DNA of 64,000 nucleotides from assembly GCF_000190635.1 (NCBI RefSeq), contig NC_015172.1, positions 3,286,001 through 3,350,000 on the forward strand. Direction: 5' to 3'. Below are positions 1-7,383 of the stretch, one piece after another. The stretch is from Syntrophobotulus glycolicus DSM 8271 (GTDB lineage Bacteria; Bacillota; Desulfitobacteriia; Desulfitobacteriales; Syntrophobotulaceae). A program made the position numbers and the translations under genes. Every line of letters starts with the position of its first letter. Within the stretch, counting starts at the first letter, position 1. The notes under the pieces were generated by a model that was not told the DNA's origin, ran no database searches, and worked only from the letters and a program-made list of their open reading frames with translations.

Positions 1-37
1 CCTCTCTAAACCATTTCTGAGACTTATTTATCATCAT
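1..37 (-). CDS. possible N-terminus of an unidentified gene, cut by the window edge
   Basis: Downstream of ftsX an ATG-ATG pair opens a frame of 12 codons that runs off the left edge without a stop. The ribosome binding site is weak (GAGCAAAG). In many clostridia a murein hydrolase or an S41 peptidase follows ftsEX, which would fit, but these 12 residues do not identify a family. It may also be chance. Confidence 0.25.
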   Translation of the reverse strand, partial: MMINKSQKWFRE

Positions 38-74
38 CTTTACTTTGCTCAATCTTTAGTTTCGGTCACTTTTT

Positions 75-959
75 CTAGAAATTCAGGAATTTTCTCATAG
101 AAATCGCTGTTCCCAAAACGCCCAGGGTAATGCCGATTAAGAGCATGGCGCCTAAAACACCGAAAACGAATAAAGCATCGGATACAATTGGGACAAAGGT
201 CAGTGTGGTAATGATATAATCCATCAGTCCGGAGTATGTCACTCCCACAATAATGATCGCAAAGACTGCTCCCAGAAAGCCCATAAACACGCCCTCCACA
301 AAGAACGGCCACCTGATAAACGCATTACTTGCCCCGACCAGCCGCATGATACGGATTTCCTTTTCCCTGGAATAGACATTGGTTTTAATGTTTAATGAAA
401 TCAAAATCAGAGAAGCGCCGGCAAAAGCAATAACAACCCCGATCCCGATCATGCGGAGCCAATCTGTAAACTTCAGGAGGTCTTCCAGAATCCCCTCTCC
501 ATACCGGACTTTTTCGACTCCCTGAATTCCGGATATGGAATTTGCAATGTCCTTCACAAGATGGGCATCGGAAGATACGATCGAAAATTTATCCGGTAAG
601 GGGTTTACTCCCCCCATATCCTCCACCAAAGATTCCGAACCCATAGAATTTTGAAAGTCAGGCAGCGCCTGCTCTTTCGTAATCAATGTCACTGTCGCGA
701 CTCCGTTTAACCGTTCAATCCGTCCCCGGATTTCCTCAATTTGCTCCGGTGTGCTGTTGTCCTCTATAAAAACTGCTATTTCCACCTGAGATTCAAAATT
801 TTTGGCGATATTTGAGGTGTTGGCCAAAAAAATAAAAGAGAACCCCAGCAGAACCAGTGCTATTGTCAACGTGAGAATGGAAGCAACGGTTAACCATATA
901 TTCCGTTTCAGGGATAATAAGGCTTGTTGGATGATATAACCAGCTGAATTAACTGCCAA
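75..959 (-). CDS. ftsX: cell division ABC transporter permease FtsX
   Basis: Membrane subunit of the FtsEX complex, which in Gram-positives controls peptidoglycan hydrolases at the septum or side wall. The 294-residue protein has an N-terminal membrane segment (about residues 18-40), an extracellular domain of roughly 110 residues, and three C-terminal membrane segments, the FtsX plan. The start chosen is TTG at 959: a strong GAGGAGG lies 8 bases upstream, inside the last codons of ftsE, and a longer reading would place that site inside the gene. ftsE and ftsX then overlap by 11 bases, so translation is probably coupled. Family assignment is firm; the exact start is inferred. Confidence 0.95.
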   Translation of the reverse strand: MAVNSAGYIIQQALLSLKRNIWLTVASILTLTIALVLLGFSFIFLANTSNIAKNFESQVEIAVFIEDNSTPEQIEEIRGRIERLNGVATVTLITKEQALPDFQNSMGSESLVEDMGGVNPLPDKFSIVSSDAHLVKDIANSISGIQGVEKVRYGEGILEDLLKFTDWLRMIGIGVVIAFAGASLILISLNIKTNVYSREKEIRIMRLVGASNAFIRWPFFVEGVFMGFLGAVFAIIIVGVTYSGLMDYIITTLTFVPIVSDALFVFGVLGAMLLIGITLGVLGTAISMRKFLNF

Positions 960-1635
960 AGTAGGGTACCTCCTCAGCAATGTCTTCGGCTACTGTACTG
1001 CCTTCGATTTTGATTACCCTTTTTTTCATTTGTTCAACAATGTGCAAGGCATGGGTGGCCATCACAACAGTTGTTCCGAGCTTATTGACTTGAGTGAGGA
1101 GATCCATAATCCCCCATGCCGTATCCTGGTCCAGATTCCCCGTCGGTTCATCAGCAACCAGAAGCTGAGGTTTGTTAATAATGGCCCTGGCTACACAAAC
1201 CCTTTGCTGTTCTCCGCCAGAAAGCTCATTGGGGAATACATTGCCTTTTTTACTCAACCCAACCAGCTCCAGCATATTGGCAGTATTATTTCTGATCTCG
1301 CGCGACGACTTCCCAATAACTCTCTGCGCAAAGGCGATGTTTTCAAAAACCGTCTTATTGGGCAGCAGCTTAAAATCCTGAAACACTACCCCGATTTTGC
1401 GCCTGAACATGGGAATATCCTTGGATTTGAGCCTGACGAGATTGACATTGTTTATGATGACCTGTCCGCGGGTTGCAAATTCTTCCCTATACAACAGTTT
1501 GACTAAAGTAGACTTTCCCGCTCCACTCTGCCCAACCAAAAAAACAAATTCCCCTTTTTCAATGTTCAGGTTGACATTAACCAAAGCCTTCGCGCCATTT
1601 GCATATATTTTGGAAACATTCCTAAGCTTGATCAT
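949..1635 (-). CDS. ftsE: cell division ATP-binding protein FtsE
   Basis: Cytoplasmic ATPase of the FtsEX complex. All ABC motifs are visible in the 228 residues: Walker A GQSGAGKST (about 35-43), Q-loop VFQDFKLLP (about 84-92), signature LSGGEQQR (about 138-145) and Walker B LLVADEPTGNLD (about 158-169). The length is normal for FtsE. ATG is preceded by AAGGAGG. It is the first gene of a two-gene operon with ftsX; an extended -10 promoter sits about 80 bases upstream. Confidence 0.97.
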   Translation of the reverse strand: MIKLRNVSKIYANGAKALVNVNLNIEKGEFVFLVGQSGAGKSTLVKLLYREEFATRGQVIINNVNLVRLKSKDIPMFRRKIGVVFQDFKLLPNKTVFENIAFAQRVIGKSSREIRNNTANMLELVGLSKKGNVFPNELSGGEQQRVCVARAIINKPQLLVADEPTGNLDQDTAWGIMDLLTQVNKLGTTVVMATHALHIVEQMKKRVIKIEGSTVAEDIAEEVPYFGS

Positions 1636-1712
1636 TTTGTCCTCCTTGAAACCGGCAAAAGCACCACATTAAAATCTACTTTAAAATTTCCTCAATCTAT
1701 ATTTATTTCGAC

Positions 1713-1721
1713 ACTATACCA
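1713..1721 (-). promoter_or_regulatory. candidate extended -10 promoter for ftsEX
   Basis: On the minus strand TGG-TATAGT forms a TGn extended -10 element about 80 bases before ftsE. A TTGACA lies only 11 bases upstream, too close to be its -35, so the element would work as an extended -10. Seen by eye only. Confidence 0.45.
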
Positions 1722-1780
1722 CATTCTCCTGTCAATTCCCTTTGGAAATTTTTTTCGGCCAAAAAATCAGGTTATGTCCG

Positions 1781-2722
1781 CTAACCCTTTCTTGTTCGTA
1801 CTTCCTTAACCGCTTTGATGATGGCCTCTTTTGTCAGGTTGTATTTGATTAAAAGTTCCTCCGGTTTTCCTGACTCCCCAAAAGTATCTTTCAGTCCCAC
1901 TCTTTGTATCGGCACCGGGCAGTTTTCACCCAAAACTTCGGCAACCGCGCTTCCCAGCCCGCCAATAATATTATGCTCTTCAGCCGTGACTACCGCCCCG
2001 GTTTCTTGGGCCGCTGTGACGATTGTATCTGTATCCAGAGGTTTAACTGAGGCACAATTCACTACGGTAACCAGGATTCCCTCCCCGGCCAGTTCCTCAG
2101 CAGCCTCCAAGGCCTTGGCCGTCATCAGGCCATTGGCAATAATCGCCGCATCTGTGCCCTTCTTCAGAACATTTGCCTTGCCGATTTCAAACTTATAGCT
2201 GCCATCGAAGATGACGGGCACAGCAAGTCTCCCCATCCTGATGTAAACCGGGCCATGGTAATTGGCGGCAGCAATCACCGCTTCTCTTGTCTCTGTGGCA
2301 TCGGCCGGGACTAATACTGTCATATTGGGGACACTGCGCATCAGGGCAACATCTTCCACCGCCTGATGTGAGGCCCCGTCTTCCCCCACACTGATACCGG
2401 CATGGGTAGCAGCTATTTTTACATTAAGCTTTGGATAAGCAATGGAATTGCGGATTTGTTCAAATGCTCTGCCTGTAGCAAATATAGCAAAGGTACTGGC
2501 AAAAGGAATTTTTCCCGCCGCGGCCAGTCCTGCCGCAACTCCCGTCAAATTCTGTTCGGCAATTCCCATATTAAAAAATCTTTCCGGATAAACCTTAGCA
2601 AAATCAGCTGTCTTGGTCGATTTTGACAAATCGGCGTCCAGAACGACAATCTGCTCGGAACGCGCCCCCAGTTCTACAAGAGCCTTGCCGTAGGCATCAC
2701 GTGTTGCAATTTTTTCCGTCAT
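1781..2722 (-). CDS. transketolase, C-terminal subunit
   Basis: Pyrimidine-binding plus C-terminal half of transketolase (313 residues), which moves two-carbon units between sugar phosphates in the non-oxidative pentose phosphate pathway. It shows the TK_Pyr pattern including the GIAEQN motif (about residue 53), whose glutamate activates thiamine diphosphate, and a C-terminal transketolase_C fold. The ATG at 2722 lies in an ATGA overlap with the stop of the N-terminal subunit and has AAAGGGGG upstream, so the two subunits are translationally coupled. Split transketolases occur in archaea and many clostridia; B. subtilis has one fused chain. Confidence 0.93.
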   Translation of the reverse strand: MTEKIATRDAYGKALVELGARSEQIVVLDADLSKSTKTADFAKVYPERFFNMGIAEQNLTGVAAGLAAAGKIPFASTFAIFATGRAFEQIRNSIAYPKLNVKIAATHAGISVGEDGASHQAVEDVALMRSVPNMTVLVPADATETREAVIAAANYHGPVYIRMGRLAVPVIFDGSYKFEIGKANVLKKGTDAAIIANGLMTAKALEAAEELAGEGILVTVVNCASVKPLDTDTIVTAAQETGAVVTAEEHNIIGGLGSAVAEVLGENCPVPIQRVGLKDTFGESGKPEELLIKYNLTKEAIIKAVKEVRTRKG

Positions 2723-3552
2723 GACTGTCCGCCCCCTTTTAATTCGCTCAGCGCAATCTCCGTTTGCTCGGCATTCGGAGCATTCCCGTGCCATCCGGCC
2801 TGGTTCTCCATAAAAGAAACGCCCTTGCCCTTGATTGTTTCCGCAATGATGATGGTTGGCTTATTCTTGACTGCTCTTGCTTCGGCACATGCATCCAGGA
2901 GCTGACGGACATCATGCCCGTCAGCCTCAATCACATGCCAGCCGAAAGAACGCCATTTGTCTGCCAGCGGCATGATATTCATTACTTCGGAATTGGGCCC
3001 GTCAATCTGCAGGCCATTATGATCCAGAATCGCCAGCAAATTGTCCAGTTTATAATGAGCGGCGGACATAGCAGCTTCCCAGACAAGCCCCTCGGCCATT
3101 TCCCCGTCTCCCAAAAGCGCGTATACCCTGGCGGAGGCTTGGTCAAGCTTACCGGCCAAAGCCATGCCGCAGGCCGCGGAAATGCCTTGTCCCAAAGAAC
3201 CGGTTGACATATCCACCCCCGGAATCTTTTTCATATCCGGATGTCCCTGCAGCAGATGACCGGCCTTCCGCAAATATTTCAGCTCTTCCCGGGGGAAAAA
3301 GCCTTTTTCAGCAAGTGCCGCGTAAAGAACCGGAGCGGCATGCCCTTTACTGAGGACAAAACGGTCTCTTTGCGCCCAGCCGGGATTTTGCGGATCGACA
3401 TTCATTTCAGCAAAGTACAGTACGGCGACGATTTCTGCTGCTGACAGGCTTCCGCCCGGATGCCCAGACTTGGCCTGAAAAAGCATCTCTATAATATCCC
3501 GGCGCATGATATTTGCCATTTTCTCCAGATATTTCACATCAGCTTCTGCCAT
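2719..3552 (-). CDS. transketolase, N-terminal subunit
   Basis: Thiamine-diphosphate pyrophosphate-binding half of transketolase (277 residues). Visible motifs are SGHPGGSLS near residue 29, LSKGHAAP near 68, and LLGDGEMAEGLVWEA near 144, the last being the GDG...N/A diphosphate/Mg site. It needs the downstream C-terminal subunit to make the complete active site. A clear AGGAGG precedes the ATG. It lies 42 bases after prfB on the same strand, so prfB and both subunits may share a transcript. Confidence 0.94.
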   Translation of the reverse strand: MAEADVKYLEKMANIMRRDIIEMLFQAKSGHPGGSLSAAEIVAVLYFAEMNVDPQNPGWAQRDRFVLSKGHAAPVLYAALAEKGFFPREELKYLRKAGHLLQGHPDMKKIPGVDMSTGSLGQGISAACGMALAGKLDQASARVYALLGDGEMAEGLVWEAAMSAAHYKLDNLLAILDHNGLQIDGPNSEVMNIMPLADKWRSFGWHVIEADGHDVRQLLDACAEARAVKNKPTIIIAETIKGKGVSFMENQAGWHGNAPNAEQTEIALSELKGGGQS

Positions 3553-3594
3553 TTTTTGTCCTCCTGCAAGTCCATGATATAAATTTTTTCATTT

Positions 3595-4711
3595 TTATTT
3601 TCCGGCAACAGCCTTCCGGGCATTTTGTTTCAAATAGGCGGAAATAAAAAGATCAATTTCCCCATCCATTACACTATTGACATTACCTGTCTCCGTATTT
3701 GTCCGGTGATCCTTAACCATGCTGTACGGGTGAAACACATAGGAACGGATCTGGCTGCCCCAGGCAATATCATTTAATTCTCCTCTGATCTCCAGTAATT
3801 CTTCTTCCTGCTGTTTCCGTTTGAGCTCCAGAAGTTTTGCCTGAAGTATGCGCATGCAATATGCCCTGTTCTGAATCTGGGAGCGTTCACTCTGGCATTG
3901 AACGATGATCCCTGAAGGAATATGCGTAATCCGCACGGCGGAATCTGTCTTATTGACATGCTGTCCCCCAGCGCCGCCGGAACGGTAAGTATCTACTTTC
4001 AGATCTTCGGAATCAATATTAATTTCCATGTCTTCGTTCACTTCAGGAATGACATCAACAGAAGCAAAAGAGGTATGCCTGCGTCCGGAAGAATCAAAGG
4101 GGGATATGCGCACCAAACGGTGCACACCTTTTTCACATTTGGCATAACCAAAAGCGTTCTCTCCGGCCAAAGAAAATGTCACACTCTTGATCCCTGCTTC
4201 CTCTCCCGGCAGCAAGTCCAAGGTTTCTACCTTGTACCGGCGCCGTTCTCCCCAGCGCAGGTACATTCTGTAGAGCATTTGAACCCAATCCTGGGCCTCC
4301 GTTCCCCCTGCCCCGGAATGCAGGGTGATAATCGCATTATTTCGGTCATATTCACCGCTTAAAAGAATTTCCAGCTCCAGTTCATCATATTGGGCCCTGA
4401 TCCTGTGGATGTCCTTCACAATTTCATCCTCCAGAGAGGAATCATCTTCTTCCATGGCCATCTGCCATAAGACTTCCAAATCTTCGGTTTCAGTTTTAAG
4501 TTCTCCAAATAATGCTACTTTATCCTTATTTCCGGTCAGTTCCTGCATGATCTTCTGGGCATTGCTCCGATCATCCCAAAAATCCGGTCTGTTCAGTTCT
4601 TCTTCCAATTGTCCGATCTTAACTTCCCGTGCAGGGACGTCAAAGAGAAACCCTCAAATCCGCAAGACGCGCTACTAGGTTCTCGATCTCTTTTTTCCAG
4701 TCAGCAAGCAT
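3595..4711 (-). CDS. prfB: peptide chain release factor 2, programmed +1 frameshift
   Basis: RF2 releases peptides at UGA and UAA stops. The gene is read in two frames: a 23-codon leader starting at ATG 4711 (GAGGAG upstream) ends in CTT followed by an in-frame TGA at 4640-4642, and a +1 slip continues through GAC into the main frame, giving 371 residues. The main frame carries the peptide anticodon SPF (in SPFDSSGRR) and the catalytic GGQ in SGGAGGQHVN. The slip site is the classic autoregulatory RF2 arrangement. It probably ends a secA-prfB group as in Bacillus, but here two CWB2 genes lie between them. Confidence 0.97.
4639..4655 (-). promoter_or_regulatory. RF2 programmed frameshift site
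   Basis: Minus-strand sequence GAGGG, five bases, CTT TGA C. The Shine-Dalgarno-like GAGGG and the slippery CTT-TGA-C match the RF2 autoregulation signal: when RF2 is scarce, the pausing UGA lets the ribosome shift +1. An annotator calling plain reading frames would truncate prfB here. Confidence 0.93.
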
Positions 4712-5042
4712 TTTACCACTCCTCACAAAATATATTAATCAGTTTTCGTTTCTTGGCTCTTCGCCTCCTCCAGAAACGCTTTTCCGCCCGGACTCAGTCT
4801 GCTCTCAGTTTGAGCCTTTTAGCCGTCCCTTGACAATATGCTATCTTTATAATAATAAAGGGAGGTTTTGAAAATGTCCACCCGATTTTAGGGATAAATC
4901 CGCATATCCATCATCAGACTGCATCCGGTGTCCTCTCCACTTGCAAGTTAAATAATGATTTACTATGCAGCACGGATAAATGTACCATTTTTCTCAACAA
5001 ATGTTATGATATAAACAAAATTATAGAGAGGAGCCATTCAGA
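4712..5042. other. 331-bp divergent intergenic region between prfB and the first CWB2 gene
   Basis: No supported gene. It holds the prfB leader (GAGGAG site at its left end) and, at its right end, the extended -10 promoter of the plus-strand CWB2 gene. Part of the middle is AT-rich. I see no riboswitch motif or strong terminator hairpin in it. Confidence 0.6.
5002..5010 (+). promoter_or_regulatory. candidate extended -10 promoter for the first CWB2 gene
   Basis: TGT-TATGAT is an extended -10 element 33 bases upstream of the ATG, followed by the ribosome binding site GAGAGGAG. No good -35 is visible. The other CWB2 gene has the same promoter type (TGC-TATAAT). Confidence 0.5.
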
Positions 5043-6971
5043 ATGCGGAAAAAAATATTAGCCTTAATTGTAAGTTTCATTCTTATATTTTCATTTACTC
5101 TCCCAGCCTATGCTTTGAATTCGCCGTCAACAACCCGGTTAACCGGAAATGATGAATATGCTACATCGTCAGCAATTGCCCAGCAATGGGGTGAATCTGA
5201 TTATGCAGTTTTAACGTGCGGTAATAATTTCCCCGATGCTTTAAGTGCCGCTCCCCTTGCCAAGAAATACAATGCTCCTATTTTATTAACTGCCAATAAT
5301 GATTTATCTGAGGCCACTAAACAAACTTTAATGAGTTTATATATTAAACATGTATTTATCATTGGTGGATCGGGAATTATTTCTTTTGATGTTGAAAATC
5401 AATTGAACTCAATGAATATCCAAACAACGAGGATCTACGGGAAAGACAGATATGACACTTCCGTTCAAGTCGCGAAGCAGTTGGATACACCTGGACAATT
5501 CGTTGTCTGCACAGGTACTGATTTTGCCGACGCTTTATCAATAGCTCCGATTGCCGCTATAAAACAGATTCCGATCTTATTCGTACCTCGTGATTCTTTA
5601 CCGGATTCAACAAGGAGTTATCTTTCTTCCTTAACTGGAATCACCACTACATATGTAGTCGGCGATTCCAATATCATTTCAGATAAGATTGTTAACCAGC
5701 TTCCTTATGCCGAAAGAATTACCGGCTCTGATCAATATGGCCGTAATATAGCGATAAATCAAAAATTTGATTATCTGTTCGAGGAAAATGGAGTCTGCCT
5801 GACTACGGGAAATAATTTTACCAATGCTTTGACCGGTGCCGCCTTTGCCGCTAAAATGACAGCGCCTGTTTTTTTCGTGAAAGAACGCACGCCCAGTGCA
5901 ACCAAAACTTATTATCAGCAAAAGTTAAACAATTTAAATACGGTTTATGTTTTTGGCGACGTGGGTGTCGTTCCCGACAGGATCTTAAATAATTTAAGTG
6001 TAAATAATGAAGTGCAATTCACTGAATATCTAAGCGGAGAAATACAAGAATCTGTTTCTTTCAACATGGCAAAGCAGCTAAATGCCGTTGTCATTATCAA
6101 CGGAGAAGTCATAACCCCAGGAAATACTGTGAATTCATTTATGAAAAATTTGAAGACAAGCAAGGATATCGACTTATTCATTTTCAATTATCATACAAAA
6201 GACACCTCCCCGGCTTTTATCACTGTAACCCATTTTTACAAAAAAGACGATACTCTTTATCTACAAACTTACGGTGCAGAGACTGAAGAAGGCACTGCAA
6301 ATCCTTGGGATCAAATTCCCACATTTGATTCATCATCAATTTGTAAGATTGATTCTTTGACGCTCAACCCATACGGATTTATTCTTTATACCTCCCAGGA
6401 TATGGGCTCTGTAGAATATAGTCAACAGGTAATCAACCAACGGGAATTATTTGATGATATGAATGAAAGGTTCCGTTTATCAGAAACCTATTTGAATATC
6501 TTTATCGGTAATTTGGGTTTAAAAAATGAATGGGATTCTCCGGCAGAAATTACCGAGAAGAATCCATTTTTCTATTGGTTTTACCTGTTTGAAGATATTT
6601 ACACTCATAAAATGGGCGGAAGACTTGATGCATATTTTGAAGCAAAGGATGGCGGCTGGGTTGTTGTTCCGATTTCTTCTATCCAAGAAACATTTGCCCA
6701 ATATTTTGATGGTGTCACAAGGCAAATGATTATCGATTCTTCACAAGGATGGTACAATAAAGAACTTGATGCTGTCGTGTACGGAGGTGGACGGGGCGGT
6801 GAACCCCCCAAACCGTTTGTGGTATCTTATGAAGAGAAGGATCAGACTCTAACCATTAATTATATTTTCTTAGACGTAAGTGGAGCACCAGTAAACGATG
6901 GGATTTACCGTCTCATCATTGAGTTCAAACCTGATGGATCATTTCGATACCGTTCCAACAAACTGCTGTAA
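5043..6971 (+). CDS. secreted cell-wall protein with three CWB2 (PF04122) repeats and an unknown C-terminal domain
   Basis: Exported protein of 642 residues. Residues 1-25 form a signal peptide (basic MRKK, hydrophobic core, cut near AYA-LN). Residues about 32-318 hold three cell-wall-binding repeat 2 units, each with an R-x-x-G-x-D-[RQ/E]Y start, a D/N-F-x-[DN]AL core and a VF/VVGG/GD segment; the third is the most diverged (GSDQYGRN). In C. difficile such triplets anchor proteins to an anionic wall polymer. The last 320 residues look globular and soluble, rich in aromatic residues, and I do not recognise them. It is one of few plus-strand genes here and looks more AT-rich than its neighbours, suggesting a later insertion between prfB and secA. 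Confidence 0.88.
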   Translation: MRKKILALIVSFILIFSFTLPAYALNSPSTTRLTGNDEYATSSAIAQQWGESDYAVLTCGNNFPDALSAAPLAKKYNAPILLTANNDLSEATKQTLMSLYIKHVFIIGGSGIISFDVENQLNSMNIQTTRIYGKDRYDTSVQVAKQLDTPGQFVVCTGTDFADALSIAPIAAIKQIPILFVPRDSLPDSTRSYLSSLTGITTTYVVGDSNIISDKIVNQLPYAERITGSDQYGRNIAINQKFDYLFEENGVCLTTGNNFTNALTGAAFAAKMTAPVFFVKERTPSATKTYYQQKLNNLNTVYVFGDVGVVPDRILNNLSVNNEVQFTEYLSGEIQESVSFNMAKQLNAVVIINGEVITPGNTVNSFMKNLKTSKDIDLFIFNYHTKDTSPAFITVTHFYKKDDTLYLQTYGAETEEGTANPWDQIPTFDSSSICKIDSLTLNPYGFILYTSQDMGSVEYSQQVINQRELFDDMNERFRLSETYLNIFIGNLGLKNEWDSPAEITEKNPFFYWFYLFEDIYTHKMGGRLDAYFEAKDGGWVVVPISSIQETFAQYFDGVTRQMIIDSSQGWYNKELDAVVYGGGRGGEPPKPFVVSYEEKDQTLTINYIFLDVSGAPVNDGIYRLIIEFKPDGSFRYRSNKLL

Positions 6972-6991
6972 TCCTGATTTTATTGAGAGCT

Positions 6992-7097
6992 CCAGTATTA
7001 AAGTGTTTTGCTACAGAAAAAGAAGTTTCATAACGATCGGACCCGCTTATTCTGATCATACTGTTTTCTCCCAGCCCTGTGATCCGGGCGGCCTGCT
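6992..7097 (-). pseudogene. 106-bp duplicated fragment of a CWB2 gene
   Basis: This stretch matches 7598-7703 inside the neighbouring CWB2 gene over 106 bp with 4 mismatches by hand alignment and the same orientation. The matched part encodes roughly residues 578-612, including the RISGSDRYETS start of the third CWB2 repeat. There is no start codon or surrounding gene, so it is a remnant left by duplication, recombination or gene loss. Similarity stops sharply at both ends. The 412-bp gap 6972-7383 that contains it has otherwise only the terminator at 7303-7347. Confidence 0.85.
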
Positions 7098-7302
7098 AAC
7101 TGGAGCCGGATAGCTGTCGTAACCTCAAACCTGTGTGCCAATATAAGTGTGAATCTCGTATTTTATTCTGTTTTCACGTAGAGTTCCTTCTTAAAAATTG
7201 TTCCTGGCTGGCCGATTACGTAACGATCAACCGCATAACCTATTCCCATGAACAAAGATTGGTACTTTATCACAGATACCTTTGATGACTGGAACGCCGC
7301 AT

Positions 7303-7347
7303 AAAAAAATCATCTATCGCAAGGCTTTTACCCAGCAATAGATGATT
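7303..7347 (-). terminator. intrinsic terminator of the propeller-CWB2 gene
   Basis: On the minus strand a 13-bp stem (AATCATCTATTGC with GCGATAGATGATT, one wobble pair) is followed by a run of seven T. It lies 37 bases past the stop of the gene at 7384-9435. Confidence 0.85.
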
Positions 7348-7383
7348 CGGTCTTTCAAATTTTCGTTATTTCTATTTCTCTAT

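Noticed and set aside
49-312. Reading frames within ftsX, ftsE, tkt and other genes on the opposite strand
   Set aside because: They overlap conserved genes over their full length, have no binding sites of their own and no recognisable domain; they are shadows of the real frames.
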